Assembly: GCF_018780585.1 (NCBI RefSeq)
Contig: NZ_JADMJL010000019.1
Span: forward strand, 116,780-180,779
Source: Methyloversatilis discipulorum
GTDB taxonomy: Bacteria > Pseudomonadota > Gammaproteobacteria > Burkholderiales > Rhodocyclaceae
DNA length: 64,000 nucleotides
Reading direction: 5' to 3'
Shown: positions 43,869 to 52,027 of the stretch, one piece after another
How the letters are laid out: each line of letters starts with the position of its first letter
How positions within the stretch are numbered: position 1 is the first letter of the stretch
Position numbers and translations under genes: made by a program
The notes under the pieces: model-generated
Seen by the model: only the letters and a program-made list of their open reading frames with translations
What the model was told of the DNA's origin: nothing
Databases searched by the model: none

Positions 43869-44186
43869 ATGAGCGCCAGGACCCTTCTTGCTGTCGTAGC
43901 CGTCTGCGCCAGCCCGCTCGCCTTCGCTGCCGAGGGCAATGCCGACGCAGCCAAGGACAAGATTTCGATGTGCGTCGGCTGTCACGGCATTCCGGGCTAC
44001 CAGACCGCATTCCCGAAGACCTACAAGGTGCCCCGCATCGGCGGTCAGTACCCGGAGTACATCGTTGCCGCGCTGCAGGCCTACAAGAACGGTGACCGCA
44101 AGCACCCGACGATGACCGGTATCGCTGCCAGCCTGACCGAGCAGGACATGGCCGACCTCGCCGCCTACTACGGCGCCCAGAAATAA
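43869..44186 (+). CDS. monoheme c-type cytochrome
   Basis: 105 residues. Signal peptide MSARTLLAVVAVCASPLAFA, then a c4/c5-like domain with heme site CVGCH and an axial Met in HPTMTGIA. The tail QDMADLAAYYGAQK matches class I diheme half-domains. A periplasmic electron carrier, probably to a terminal oxidase. ATG 43869 follows an AGAAGAGAG site. The next gene encodes a close paralogue 12 bp downstream. Confidence 0.9.
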   Translation: MSARTLLAVVAVCASPLAFAAEGNADAAKDKISMCVGCHGIPGYQTAFPKTYKVPRIGGQYPEYIVAALQAYKNGDRKHPTMTGIAASLTEQDMADLAAYYGAQK

Positions 44187-44198
44187 GGAACGCAGGCC

Positions 44199-44522
44199 AT
44201 GATGAAGAAATTCGCATTCGTTGCGCTCGCCGCCATGGTGGGCATGTCCGTCGCCCACGCCGGCGATGCCGCCAAGGGCAAGGAGAAGTCCGCTGCCTGC
44301 GCCGCCTGTCATGGTGCCGACGGCAACAGCCCGGCACCGGCTTTCCCGCGCATCGGCGGTCAGCACGAGGACTACCTGCTGCAGGCGCTGCAGCAGTACA
44401 AGAAGGGCACGCGCAAGAACGCCATCATGGCGGCTCAGGTCGGTGCGCTGAGTGATCAGGACATGGCCGATCTGGCCGCCTACTTCGCGTCGCAGGCCGG
44501 TCCGCTGGTCACCCGCCGCTGA
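44199..44522 (+). CDS. monoheme c-type cytochrome (paralogue)
   Basis: 107 residues. Signal peptide to SVAHA, heme site CAACH, the shared segment PRIGGQHEDYLLQALQQYKKG and axial Met in NAIMAAQVG. It shares the PRIGGQxxxY and QDMADLAAY patterns with its upstream neighbour. The pair therefore looks like the two halves of a cytochrome c4 encoded as separate proteins, or a tandem duplication. A strong bidirectional terminator follows. Confidence 0.9.
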   Translation: MMKKFAFVALAAMVGMSVAHAGDAAKGKEKSAACAACHGADGNSPAPAFPRIGGQHEDYLLQALQQYKKGTRKNAIMAAQVGALSDQDMADLAAYFASQAGPLVTRR

Positions 44523-44542
44523 GTTTGTGTCTCTGCTCCAAT

Positions 44543-44569
44543 AAAAAAGCCGGCATAGCCGGCTTTTTT
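44543..44569. terminator. bidirectional rho-independent terminator
   Basis: AAAAAAGCCGGC-ATA-GCCGGCTTTTTT: a six-pair GC stem flanked by A-run and T-run. It ends the cytochrome unit and the convergent min operon. Confidence 0.92.
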
Positions 44570-44595
44570 ATTGCCCGCTTGCCGTGCGGCACCGT

Positions 44596-45393
44596 TCAGA
44601 GCTTGAGCCAGCCGCCCGGGCAGTAGCCAGCCTTTTCCAGCCGGCTCAGGGTTGGCGCCAGATTGAGCGTGGTCTGCGTGCGCAAATGGCGCGCCCGCTC
44701 GCGCAGCGTGTCCAGCGACAGGTCGATCACCTCGGTACCGCCGGCGACGCAGATCGCATTGCCTTCGTCCAGCGAGGGCAGCACCAGCGCACGCCCGTCG
44801 TGGGCGTCGATCAGGCGCTGCGCACTGGCGCGGAAGCCGCGCGTGCGACCGAACATGTTCAGACTGACACGCCCGTCAGTGGCAAGGCGCGCACGGCAGT
44901 GCTGGTGAAAGGCGGCGGTATCGAGCGCATTGGCGCGCGCCCGGTGGTCATAGCCATCGACCAGGATGAAGTCCCACTCCGTCTCGCTTTCGGCGACGAA
45001 TTTCGCGCCGTCGTCGATGACGATGCGCAGACGCTCGTCCTCGGCCGGCAGCCGGAAATGCATCGCCGCGACGGCGGGCATGCGCGGATCGATCTCGACC
45101 ACGGTGATGTCGGCCCGCGGGCAGTAACGATGCAGAAACTTGGTGACCGAACCCGCGCCCAGCCCGATCACCAGCACGCGTGCCGGCCACGCGTCATGCG
45201 GCGCGAACAGCAGCGGCAGCATCATTTCGCGCGTGTATTCGAGCTCCAGCGCGAACGGGCGCGCGACGCGCATGGCGCCCTGCACCCATTCCGAACCGAA
45301 GTGCAGGTAGCGCACGCCGGCCGCCTCGGACACGTCTATCGAATTGCGCGGCGTCTTCGTGCGCCCGCTGCCGAACAGCGTGGCAAGGCTCAA
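44596..45393 (-). CDS. spermidine-synthase-like methyltransferase-fold protein
   Basis: 265 residues. Rossmann fold of the spermine/spermidine synthase family: [28 protein letters not shown] in place of SpeE's GGGDG, VEIDPRM and [12 protein letters not shown]. No polyamine partner gene is nearby, so activity as an aminopropyltransferase is doubtful. The only start giving a full protein is a TTG at 45393, which overlaps the minE stop as TTGA, making this the fourth gene of the min operon. Confidence 0.82.
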   Translation of the reverse strand: MSLATLFGSGRTKTPRNSIDVSEAAGVRYLHFGSEWVQGAMRVARPFALELEYTREMMLPLLFAPHDAWPARVLVIGLGAGSVTKFLHRYCPRADITVVEIDPRMPAVAAMHFRLPAEDERLRIVIDDGAKFVAESETEWDFILVDGYDHRARANALDTAAFHQHCRARLATDGRVSLNMFGRTRGFRASAQRLIDAHDGRALVLPSLDEGNAICVAGGTEVIDLSLDTLRERARHLRTQTTLNLAPTLSRLEKAGYCPGGWLKL

Positions 45394-45647
45394 TTGCGCT
45401 GCTCGGGCAGCACGATGTTGACTTCGAGTACCTCGTAGTTGTCCTGCTTTTCGAGCTGGACCTTGATGTCTTCCGGGTTCACGCGCACGTACTTCGAAAT
45501 CACCGCCACCAGTTCCTGCTGCAGCGCCGGCAGGAAGTCGGGCGCCGAGTTCGATCCGCGCTCGCGCGCGATGATGAGTTGCAGGCGTTCCTTCGCGATC
45601 GAAGCGGTCTTCTGCTTCTGGCCGAAGATCAGGGAAAGCAGGGACAT
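45390..45647 (-). CDS. minE: cell division topological specificity factor MinE
   Basis: 85 residues. The N-terminal MinD-binding region ([21 protein letters not shown]) and the topological domain ([40 protein letters not shown]; quoted in part as [13 protein letters not shown]) are intact. It drives MinCD oscillation so the division ring forms at mid-cell. It follows minD by 2 bp. Confidence 0.96.
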   Translation of the reverse strand: MSLLSLIFGQKQKTASIAKERLQLIIARERGSNSAPDFLPALQQELVAVISKYVRVNPEDIKVQLEKQDNYEVLEVNIVLPEQRN

Positions 45648-45649
45648 GC

Positions 45650-46465
45650 TTACTTCCCTCCGAACAGGCGCTTGAGCAGGCCGGGCTTTTCGTAGTCGAC
45701 GAAGCGCAGCGGGCGCTCCTCGCCGAGGAAGCGTGCAACCACGTCCTCATACGCCTGGGCGACGTCGCTGCCTTCCATGTGGATGGCCGGCGTACCCTGG
45801 TTCGAGGCCTGCAGCACGATTTCCGATTCCGGGATCACACCCAGCACCGGGATGCGCAGGATTTCCTGAACGTCGACGTGGCTCAGCATTTCGCCTTCGA
45901 CGGCGCGCTTCGGCGAATAGCGGGTGACCACCAGGTGTTCCTTCACCGGCTCGCGGCCGTCGCGCGCGCGGCGCGACTTCGACTGCAGGATGCCGAGGAT
46001 GCGGTCCGAGTCGCGCACCGAACTGACTTCCGGATTGGTCACGATGACCGCCTCGTCGGCGAAGGTGAGCGCCATCACCGCACCGTGCTCGATGCCGGCC
46101 GGCGAGTCGCAGACGATGTAGTCGAAGCCCATGTCGGCGAGGTCCTTCAGCACCTTTTCGACGCCTTCTTCGGTCAGCGCGTCCTTGTCGCGCGTCTGCG
46201 AGGCCGGCAGCACGAACAGGTTGTCGCAGTGTTTGTCCTTGATCAGCGCCTGGGTGAGGTTGGCTTCGCCGTGGATCACGTTCACGAAGTCATACACCAC
46301 GCGGCGTTCGCAGCCCATGATGAGGTCGAGGTTGCGCAGGCCGACGTCGAAATCGATCACCGCGGTCTTCTTGCCGCGCAGTGCGAGGCCGGACGAAAAT
46401 GCGGCGCTGGTCGTGGTCTTGCCCACGCCGCCCTTGCCGGATGTGACGACTACGATACGGGTCAC
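45650..46465 (-). CDS. minD: septum site-determining ATPase MinD
   Basis: 271 residues. Deviant Walker [19 protein letters not shown] at the N-terminus, [12 protein letters not shown] as Walker B and a C-terminal amphipathic membrane-targeting helix ([11 protein letters not shown]). It recruits MinC to the membrane and is released by MinE. Second gene of minCDE, 20 bp after minC. Confidence 0.97.
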   Translation of the reverse strand: MTRIVVVTSGKGGVGKTTTSAAFSSGLALRGKKTAVIDFDVGLRNLDLIMGCERRVVYDFVNVIHGEANLTQALIKDKHCDNLFVLPASQTRDKDALTEEGVEKVLKDLADMGFDYIVCDSPAGIEHGAVMALTFADEAVIVTNPEVSSVRDSDRILGILQSKSRRARDGREPVKEHLVVTRYSPKRAVEGEMLSHVDVQEILRIPVLGVIPESEIVLQASNQGTPAIHMEGSDVAQAYEDVVARFLGEERPLRFVDYEKPGLLKRLFGGK

Positions 46466-46485
46466 TGTGGTCTCCCTCTTGTGAT

Positions 46486-47268
46486 TCAGGTGGTCGCCAA
46501 AGCGGCGACGGTCAATACCTGTTTGTCCGAATGGTCTTCCAGGCGCACGTGCGCCGGTCGGCGCAGCAGTTCGCCGCTGGCCGTGTGTTCGAAGGTCTTG
46601 TACACGCCGGCGATCGACACCAGTTCTGCCTCGAAGCAGGTGGTGAAGATGCGCGCCTGCGTGTCGCCCGAGGCGCCGGCCAGCGCGCGGCCGCGCAGCG
46701 GCGCGTAGATGTGGATGTTGCCGTCGGCGATCACTTCGGCACCGGCACTGACCATGGCCAGCACCACCAGATCGCAGCCGCGCGCATAGATGCGCTGACC
46801 GGAGCGCAAAGGCTTGTCGATGATTTCGGTGCGTCGCTGCGTCTGCGTGATCACTGCTTCCGGCGTGCTTGCCGGTACGGGCTCAGGCTCGGGTATGGGC
46901 GCCGGGGTTTCAGGCACGGCTTCCGGCGCAGGCGCGGCGCGCGGTGCGCTCTCGGCCGCCAGCACGGCCATGCCAAGCGCGCGCGCATCGTCCGCGGCCG
47001 CGTCGCACGCGGCCTGCACGGCGATGGCGGTCAGCGCATGGCGGCCAAGTGCGTCGCGGATGGCCGGCAGGTCGGGGCGGGCGTCTGCCGGCAGTTCGCT
47101 GCAGTCGATCACCACCGGTTCGCCGGAAAAGAAGCCGGGCATGCTGCCGAGCCGCGCGTCGAGCGCTGCGGCGATAGCCGTGCTGTCGTCGCTGCGCAGC
47201 ACGGCACGCATCGCTTCGAGCGTGGCGCTTTTGAGTTCTATGGCCGAAGTATCGGGCTTGCGCGCCAT
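46486..47268 (-). CDS. minC: septum site-determining protein MinC
   Basis: 260 residues. N-terminal FtsZ-inhibiting domain (about 1-105), an Ala/Pro/Glu-rich linker (about 110-145) and the C-terminal beta-helix that binds MinD (RSGQRIYARGCDLVVLAMVS, GNIHIYAPLRGRALAGASGD). First gene of the min operon. Confidence 0.95.
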   Translation of the reverse strand: MARKPDTSAIELKSATLEAMRAVLRSDDSTAIAAALDARLGSMPGFFSGEPVVIDCSELPADARPDLPAIRDALGRHALTAIAVQAACDAAADDARALGMAVLAAESAPRAAPAPEAVPETPAPIPEPEPVPASTPEAVITQTQRRTEIIDKPLRSGQRIYARGCDLVVLAMVSAGAEVIADGNIHIYAPLRGRALAGASGDTQARIFTTCFEAELVSIAGVYKTFEHTASGELLRRPAHVRLEDHSDKQVLTVAALATT

Positions 47269-47330
47269 GGGGAGTCCGCGGGAAATGTCGAAAGTCTACT
47301 CAGTGCCCGACCTGCGGGCAACACGGCGCT

Positions 47331-48203
47331 TCAATGCACCGCCGGCGGCGGATCGCCGAACAGGCGGGAGATGTCGGCTGCGCTGAAGCGGTAGTCGTGA
47401 TTGCACATGTCGTCATGGATGTGCAGTTCGCCTTTCTCGGCGAGGATGGATTCGACCTCGGCGCGGCCCAGCGACAGCACCAGCCGGCGCACCTTTTCCT
47501 CGTCGCGCGGGCAGTGATGGCGCGGCGTCTGTGCCTCGAACACGCGGATGCCGCCGGCCTGTATCTCCTCGTGGAACAGTCGGCCGAGCAGCGTTTCGGT
47601 GTCCAGCGTCTTCAGTTCGTCCGGCGTCACCGTGGCGGCCAGATGGCACACACGGGCCCAGCCGTCGGCGTCGCGCTGATCGGCGCCCGGCAGCTTCTGC
47701 AGGAACAGCCCGCTCGCCGTGTCCCCGTCGGCAGCCAGCCACAGCGCCGTGGGCTGCTGCTCGGACTGTTCGAGGAAGTGCTCGAATACCTCGGCCACCG
47801 TCGCGCCTTCGAGCGGTACCACGCTCTGGTAGGGCGTGGGCGAGCTTTCCGGCTGCAGGGTCATGACCAGATGGCCATCGCCCAACAGTTCGGGCAGCGG
47901 AGCTTCGACCAGCTCGGCCGGCGCACTCGCCATGCCACGGATGCGCAATTGCTGGTCGCAATCGACCACCAGCATGCCCACCGCGCCATTGCCGCGCACC
48001 TGGACTGTCAGCCGACCTGGCTGCTTGAGCTGGCCGCCCACCATCAGCGACACCACGGTCACTTCGCCGAGCAGTCGCGTCACCACCGGGCCGTAGCCGC
48101 GGCCACGCAGCATCGACTGCCAGCCTTCGGACAGGCGCACACGGGCGCCGCGGATGTCCAGACCTTCGAACATGAAGCGCTGGATCAGGTCAGGTGCGCT
48201 CAT
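47331..48203 (-). CDS. hslO: Hsp33 family redox chaperone with incomplete zinc site
   Basis: 290 residues, normal length. The N-terminal core is clear (FMFEGLDIRGARVRL, GNGAVGMLVVDCD). Hsp33 normally ends in a four-Cys zinc switch (CxC and CxxC). Here those positions read HHCPRD and DDMC, so only the first and last Cys remain. The His-His-Cys cluster might still bind metal, but the classic switch looks altered. Its ATG overlaps the stop of the upstream reductase gene (ATGA). Confidence 0.9.
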   Translation of the reverse strand: MSAPDLIQRFMFEGLDIRGARVRLSEGWQSMLRGRGYGPVVTRLLGEVTVVSLMVGGQLKQPGRLTVQVRGNGAVGMLVVDCDQQLRIRGMASAPAELVEAPLPELLGDGHLVMTLQPESSPTPYQSVVPLEGATVAEVFEHFLEQSEQQPTALWLAADGDTASGLFLQKLPGADQRDADGWARVCHLAATVTPDELKTLDTETLLGRLFHEEIQAGGIRVFEAQTPRHHCPRDEEKVRRLVLSLGRAEVESILAEKGELHIHDDMCNHDYRFSAADISRLFGDPPPAVH

Positions 48204-48544
48204 CCGAGCACCTCGGACCAGCGTTGGGGGTCGAAACCGATCAGCAGTTCGTCACCGTGATCGACGATGGGCCGGCGGATGGCGGACGGGTTGGCACTGA
48301 GCAGCACGAACGCGCGATCGGCGTCGAGGTCAGCGGTCTGGTCAGGCGGCAGCTTGCGGAAGGTGGTGCCGCGCGTATTGACGACGGCCTGCCAGCCGGC
48401 GCGGCGTATCCAGTCGGCCAGGGCGTCTGCCGGTACGCCGTCCTTCTTGTAGTCATGCAGCTGGAAGTCGATGTGCCGGTCGGCAAGCCAGGCGAAGGCA
48501 CGCGACATCGTGTCGCAGCGCTTGATACCGAAGACGCGAAGCAT
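48200..48544 (-). CDS. ArsC/Spx-fold reductase, YffB-like
   Basis: 114 residues. Thioredoxin-like ArsC-family fold: VFGIKRCDTMSRAFAWL with the redox Cys10, FQLHDYKKDG, VNTRGTTFRKLP and a RRPIVDHGDELLIGFD end. This matches the YffB/ArsC-like subgroup rather than true arsenate reductases. It is probably a thiol or glutathione-linked reductase. It is coupled to hslO by a 4-nt overlap; both are redox-related. Confidence 0.88.
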   Translation of the reverse strand: MLRVFGIKRCDTMSRAFAWLADRHIDFQLHDYKKDGVPADALADWIRRAGWQAVVNTRGTTFRKLPPDQTADLDADRAFVLLSANPSAIRRPIVDHGDELLIGFDPQRWSEVLG

Positions 48545-48748
48545 GGGGTGTTCAGGGGTGGAATCCGGAGAGCGCGCATTGTACGTTGCACCGCCGGCGC
48601 CTGCTGCGGGTGACGAATGGCCTCCTGGGGCTGGCGTCATCGTGCTGCAATGGTTAAGATTTGGAAAATTTATCCGAAACAACAAACTGGCACGCGAAAT
48701 TGATCGGCTTTTTAAGGTCGTTCGCGGCATCAACAGTGGGAGACGTGC

Positions 48749-49231
48749 ATGATGTTTCGACGCCCGGGCCTCTATGCCCTGACGCTGGTTTTCGGATTTT
48801 CGATGTTTGCCGCCGATTTCGCGCTTGCCGCGCGTTCGGTCGCCAGCGGCAAGCAGGTCAAGTCGGCGGTCCGCCCTGCGGCCAAGATCGCCTCCAAGAA
48901 ACGTGTTTCGCCCACAGTGCAGGCCGCGGCCAAGCGCTCGGCGCCGCTTGCTGTCGCGGTGCCGGCCTTCCGCCCGCCGAAGCCGCCGGCGCAGCGTCAC
49001 TACGCGGTCGATGGCAGCACCTTCTACGCGGACGGCGTGCGGGTGCGTGCCGCCGGCCTGGAGGGGATTGAAATGGCGGGTGCCTCGGGCATGGCAAAGC
49101 AGCGCTTGCAGCAACTCCTCGATTCAGGTCGCGTCAGCATCGAACCCCTGGGCATGGATGGCGGCGACGTCACGCTGGCCCGGGTGCGGGTCGATGGACG
49201 CGACGTGAGCGAACTGGTCAGCGCGCGCTGA
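48749..49231 (+). CDS. exported protein with a degenerate SNase-like domain
   Basis: 160 residues. Signal peptide ending FALAA, a basic Ala/Lys-rich linker (about 28-80) and a C-terminal domain (YAVDGSTFYADGVRVRAAGL to VRVDGRDVSELVSA) with the pattern of staphylococcal-nuclease OB folds. The catalytic Arg/Glu residues of SNase are not apparent, so it may bind rather than cut. The 200-bp upstream region is markedly AT-richer than the rest of the window. Confidence 0.65.
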   Translation: MMFRRPGLYALTLVFGFSMFAADFALAARSVASGKQVKSAVRPAAKIASKKRVSPTVQAAAKRSAPLAVAVPAFRPPKPPAQRHYAVDGSTFYADGVRVRAAGLEGIEMAGASGMAKQRLQQLLDSGRVSIEPLGMDGGDVTLARVRVDGRDVSELVSAR

Positions 49232-49242
49232 GTCCAGCGCCG

Positions 49243-49282
49243 AATGAAAAAGGGCCCGGTAATCACCGGGCCCTTTTTCATT
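49243..49282. terminator. bidirectional rho-independent terminator
   Basis: A long perfect hairpin: AATGAAAAAGGGCCCGGT, a 4-nt loop AATC, then the complementary arm ending in CCCTTTTTCATT. It serves the SNase-like gene and the convergent lipoprotein gene. Confidence 0.93.
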
Positions 49283-49299
49283 GTCCTGTCGTCTGAGGA

Positions 49300-49698
49300 T
49301 CAGCCTGCGGTCAGCGCAGGGTTCCGGCTGCCGTGTGTTTCCTTCGCGGCCGGTGCGTCGTCCGCCACTGCCTCGTCAGCGACCGTTTCGGCCTCGACCG
49401 GCTTCAGTTTGCGGGTGTTTTTCGGGCTGACCGTCGGCAGCACGACATCGATCTTGTTCTGCGTCATGTAGTCGTTCATTTCGCGCCAACCGGCGAAGAT
49501 GGCGGCCTTCGACGCCTTCGGATTCAAGGTGTAGCAGTCCTCGAGCGCGCGGCCGGCGTGGCGGCAGGCGCCGCCGACGGCCTTGGCCTCCAGCTCCTTC
49601 TGCGCCGCGGCGCGGTTGGGATCGGGAATGGGCAACTTGTCGCACGCGGCCACGAGGACTGCGCACGCGATCAGCACGATGGAGTGGACTGCTTTCAC
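49300..49698 (-). CDS. small lipoprotein of unknown function
   Basis: 132 residues from a GTG at 49698. The N-terminus (VKAVHSIVLIACAVLVAAC) is a lipoprotein signal with the lipobox LVAAC, lipidated Cys19. The body has two further Cys (GGACRHAG, EDCYTLNP) that could form a disulfide, and a segment with WREMNDYMTQNKIDVVLP; the tail is Ala/Glu-rich. Not recognised as a named family. Confidence 0.7.
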   Translation of the reverse strand: MKAVHSIVLIACAVLVAACDKLPIPDPNRAAAQKELEAKAVGGACRHAGRALEDCYTLNPKASKAAIFAGWREMNDYMTQNKIDVVLPTVSPKNTRKLKPVEAETVADEAVADDAPAAKETHGSRNPALTAG

Positions 49699-49775
49699 CT
49701 TGGAAGCGCTTCCGGAAACTGGGCACACACTCGGTTTACGGCAGCGCACGCCGGCGCTTGAGCGCGCGGTCCGGC

Positions 49776-51872
49776 TCAGAGCGCGCCGCGCGAATACTCG
49801 GCCAGCAGCGTGTCCTGTGCACAATGCCGCGCGGCGCGCGATACCCGTCGCCGATAGCGGCCGTCCGGCTCCATCTCCCACGACTGGCTGTTGTCCAGCA
49901 GGTAGGGGCGCAGGCCTTCCTTCATGATGCGTCGCTTCAGCTTCGGATCGAGCACCGGGAAAGCCACCTCGATACGGCGGAAGAAGTTGCGCTCCATCCA
50001 ATCGGCGCTGGCGAGGTAGAGCTTTTCCTCGCCGTCGGCGTGGAAGTGATAGATGCGCGAATGTTCGAGGAAGCGGCCGACCACCGAGCGCACGGTGATC
50101 TTGTCCGACAGGCCGGGCACGCCCGGGCGCAGCGCGCACACCCCGCGCACGATGAGGTCGATGTCCACGCCGGCCTGACTGGCCGCGTAAAGCGCTTCGA
50201 TCGTCTCGTCCTCGACCAGCGAATTCATCTTGGCGATGATGCGGCCCTTGCGGCCGGCACGTGCGTTCTCCGCTTCCTGCCCGATGGCGGCGATCACGTT
50301 GCTGTGCAGCGTGAAGGGTGCCTGCCACAGATGGGTGAGCGTGCCGGCGTGTCCGAGGCCGGTCAGCTGCTTGAATACCTCGTTCACGTCCTCGCCGATC
50401 TGCTCGTTCGCGGTCATCAGGCCGAAGTCGGTGTAGAAGCGGGCAGTGCGCGGGTGGTAGTTGCCGGTACCGAGGTGCACGAAGCGGCGGAAGCGGTGCA
50501 CGCCATCCACCTGCTCGCGCCGCACCACCATCAGCAGCTTGGCGTGCGTCTTGTAGCCGAACACGCCATAGACGACATGTGCGCCGGCCTCTTCGAGGCG
50601 CGACGCCCAGTTGATGTTCGCTTCTTCGTCGAAGCGCGCCATCAGTTCGACCACGACGGTGACTTCCTTGCCCTTGAGCGCGGCGCGCACCAGCGCTTCC
50701 ATCAGCACGGAATCGGTGCCGGTGCGGTACACCGTCATCTTGATCGCCACGACTTCAGGGTCGTCGACCGCCTGCTGCACCAGGTCGATCACAGGCTTGA
50801 AGGACTGGAAGGGATGGTGCAGCAGCAGATCCTGCTTGCGGATCATGGCGAAGATGTCGTAGCGCTTTTCCATCGTGCGCGGCACCTGCGGCACGAAGGG
50901 CGGGTATTTAAGATCCGGGCGCTCGACCCAGTCCGGCACCTGCATCAGGCGCACGAGGTTCACGATGCCCGGTGCGCGGTAGAGGTCGTCGCGCGTCAGG
51001 TTGAACTGCTGCAGCAGGAAATCCGCCATGTGTTCGGAACAGTTGTCCGCGACCTCCAGCCGCACGGCGTCGCCGTAATGGCGCTGCGGCAGTTCGCCCT
51101 GCAGCGCCTGGCGCAGGTTCTTCACCTCTTCCTCGTCGAGGAAGAGGTCGGAGTTGCGGGTGACGCGGAACTGGTAGCAGCCGAGCACGTTCATGCCTTC
51201 GAACAGATCGCCGACATTCATGTGCATGGCTGACGACAGGAACACGAAGCCGTGGTCCACGCCGGTCAGTTCCTTCGGCAGCTTGATCACGCGCGGCAGC
51301 GCGCGCGGTGCCTGCACGATGGCGTAGCGCGAACTGCGGCCGAAGGCGTCGCGGCCTTCCAGCTCGACGGCGAAGTTCAGGCTCTTGTTCAGCACGCGCG
51401 GGAAGGGGTGCGAGGGGTCGAGCCCGATCGGCGTCAGCACCGGCATCAGCTCGCGCATGAAGTAGTCGCGCACCCAGTCGCGTTGCGCTTCGGTCCAGTC
51501 GCCGCGACGCAGGAACACAATGCCTTCCTTTTCCAGCAGCGGCAGGATGACGTCGTTCAGCAGCGAATACTGTTCGGCGATCAGCTGGTGCGCTTCGGCG
51601 GCGATCAGCCGCAGTGCTTCCTGCGCCGAGCGGCCGTCCGAGGTGACGCCGCGGGCGCCCATGCGGATGTGTTCGCGCAGGCCGCCGATGCGGACCTCGA
51701 AGAACTCGTCGAGGTTGCTCGACACGATGCACAGGAATTTCAACCGTTCGAGCAGCGGTACGCGCTCGTCCGCCGCCTGCGCCAGCACGCGCCGGTTAAA
51801 GGCGATCAGCGACAGTTCGCGGTTGATGAAGTGATCGGGTGCGTAGCGCGGCACCGGCAGGATGGACGGCAT
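49776..51872 (-). CDS. ppk1: polyphosphate kinase 1
   Basis: 698 residues. Makes polyphosphate from ATP. Visible: FINRELSLIAFNRRVLAQA and CIVSSNLDEFFEVRIGGL (N-terminal domain), VVELMARFDEEANI, the autophosphorylated His in THAKLLMVVRRE and GTGNYHPRTARFYTDFGL. Full family length. It is divergent from ppx with 155 bp between them, so synthesis and degradation genes share a control region. Confidence 0.97.
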   Translation of the reverse strand: MPSILPVPRYAPDHFINRELSLIAFNRRVLAQAADERVPLLERLKFLCIVSSNLDEFFEVRIGGLREHIRMGARGVTSDGRSAQEALRLIAAEAHQLIAEQYSLLNDVILPLLEKEGIVFLRRGDWTEAQRDWVRDYFMRELMPVLTPIGLDPSHPFPRVLNKSLNFAVELEGRDAFGRSSRYAIVQAPRALPRVIKLPKELTGVDHGFVFLSSAMHMNVGDLFEGMNVLGCYQFRVTRNSDLFLDEEEVKNLRQALQGELPQRHYGDAVRLEVADNCSEHMADFLLQQFNLTRDDLYRAPGIVNLVRLMQVPDWVERPDLKYPPFVPQVPRTMEKRYDIFAMIRKQDLLLHHPFQSFKPVIDLVQQAVDDPEVVAIKMTVYRTGTDSVLMEALVRAALKGKEVTVVVELMARFDEEANINWASRLEEAGAHVVYGVFGYKTHAKLLMVVRREQVDGVHRFRRFVHLGTGNYHPRTARFYTDFGLMTANEQIGEDVNEVFKQLTGLGHAGTLTHLWQAPFTLHSNVIAAIGQEAENARAGRKGRIIAKMNSLVEDETIEALYAASQAGVDIDLIVRGVCALRPGVPGLSDKITVRSVVGRFLEHSRIYHFHADGEEKLYLASADWMERNFFRRIEVAFPVLDPKLKRRIMKEGLRPYLLDNSQSWEMEPDGRYRRRVSRAARHCAQDTLLAEYSRGAL

Positions 51873-51916
51873 GATCGGTTTCTGTCTCTGAAGTTGTTGT
51901 TATGCGACCCGGTATT

Positions 51917-51927
51917 TTGTGACACAA
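51917..51927. promoter_or_regulatory. palindrome in the ppk/ppx control region
   Basis: TTGTG-A-CACAA, a perfect 11-bp inverted repeat 45 bp before ppk and about 100 bp before ppx. It may be an operator. No convincing pair of Pho-box repeats is seen. For ppx an extended -10, TGCTACACT, lies at 51989-51997. Confidence 0.3.
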
Positions 51928-52027
51928 GTGCTATGGAATTATTACAGCGTCCGGGGGCCTCGTGCTTGACGGCGCGTGGCTTGCGCGCTGCTACACTCCG
52001 CGCTGACCTCTTTTATTGCATCGCCGC

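Noticed and set aside
48200..48544. Arsenate reductase arsC linked to the arsS operon
   Set aside because: The protein fits the YffB subgroup rather than true ArsC, and lies 5.6 kb away in a separate unit coupled to hslO.
51873..52027. Pho box in the ppk/ppx gap
   Set aside because: Only weak resemblance (CTGTAAT followed by a poor second half). Two well-matched direct repeats are not present.
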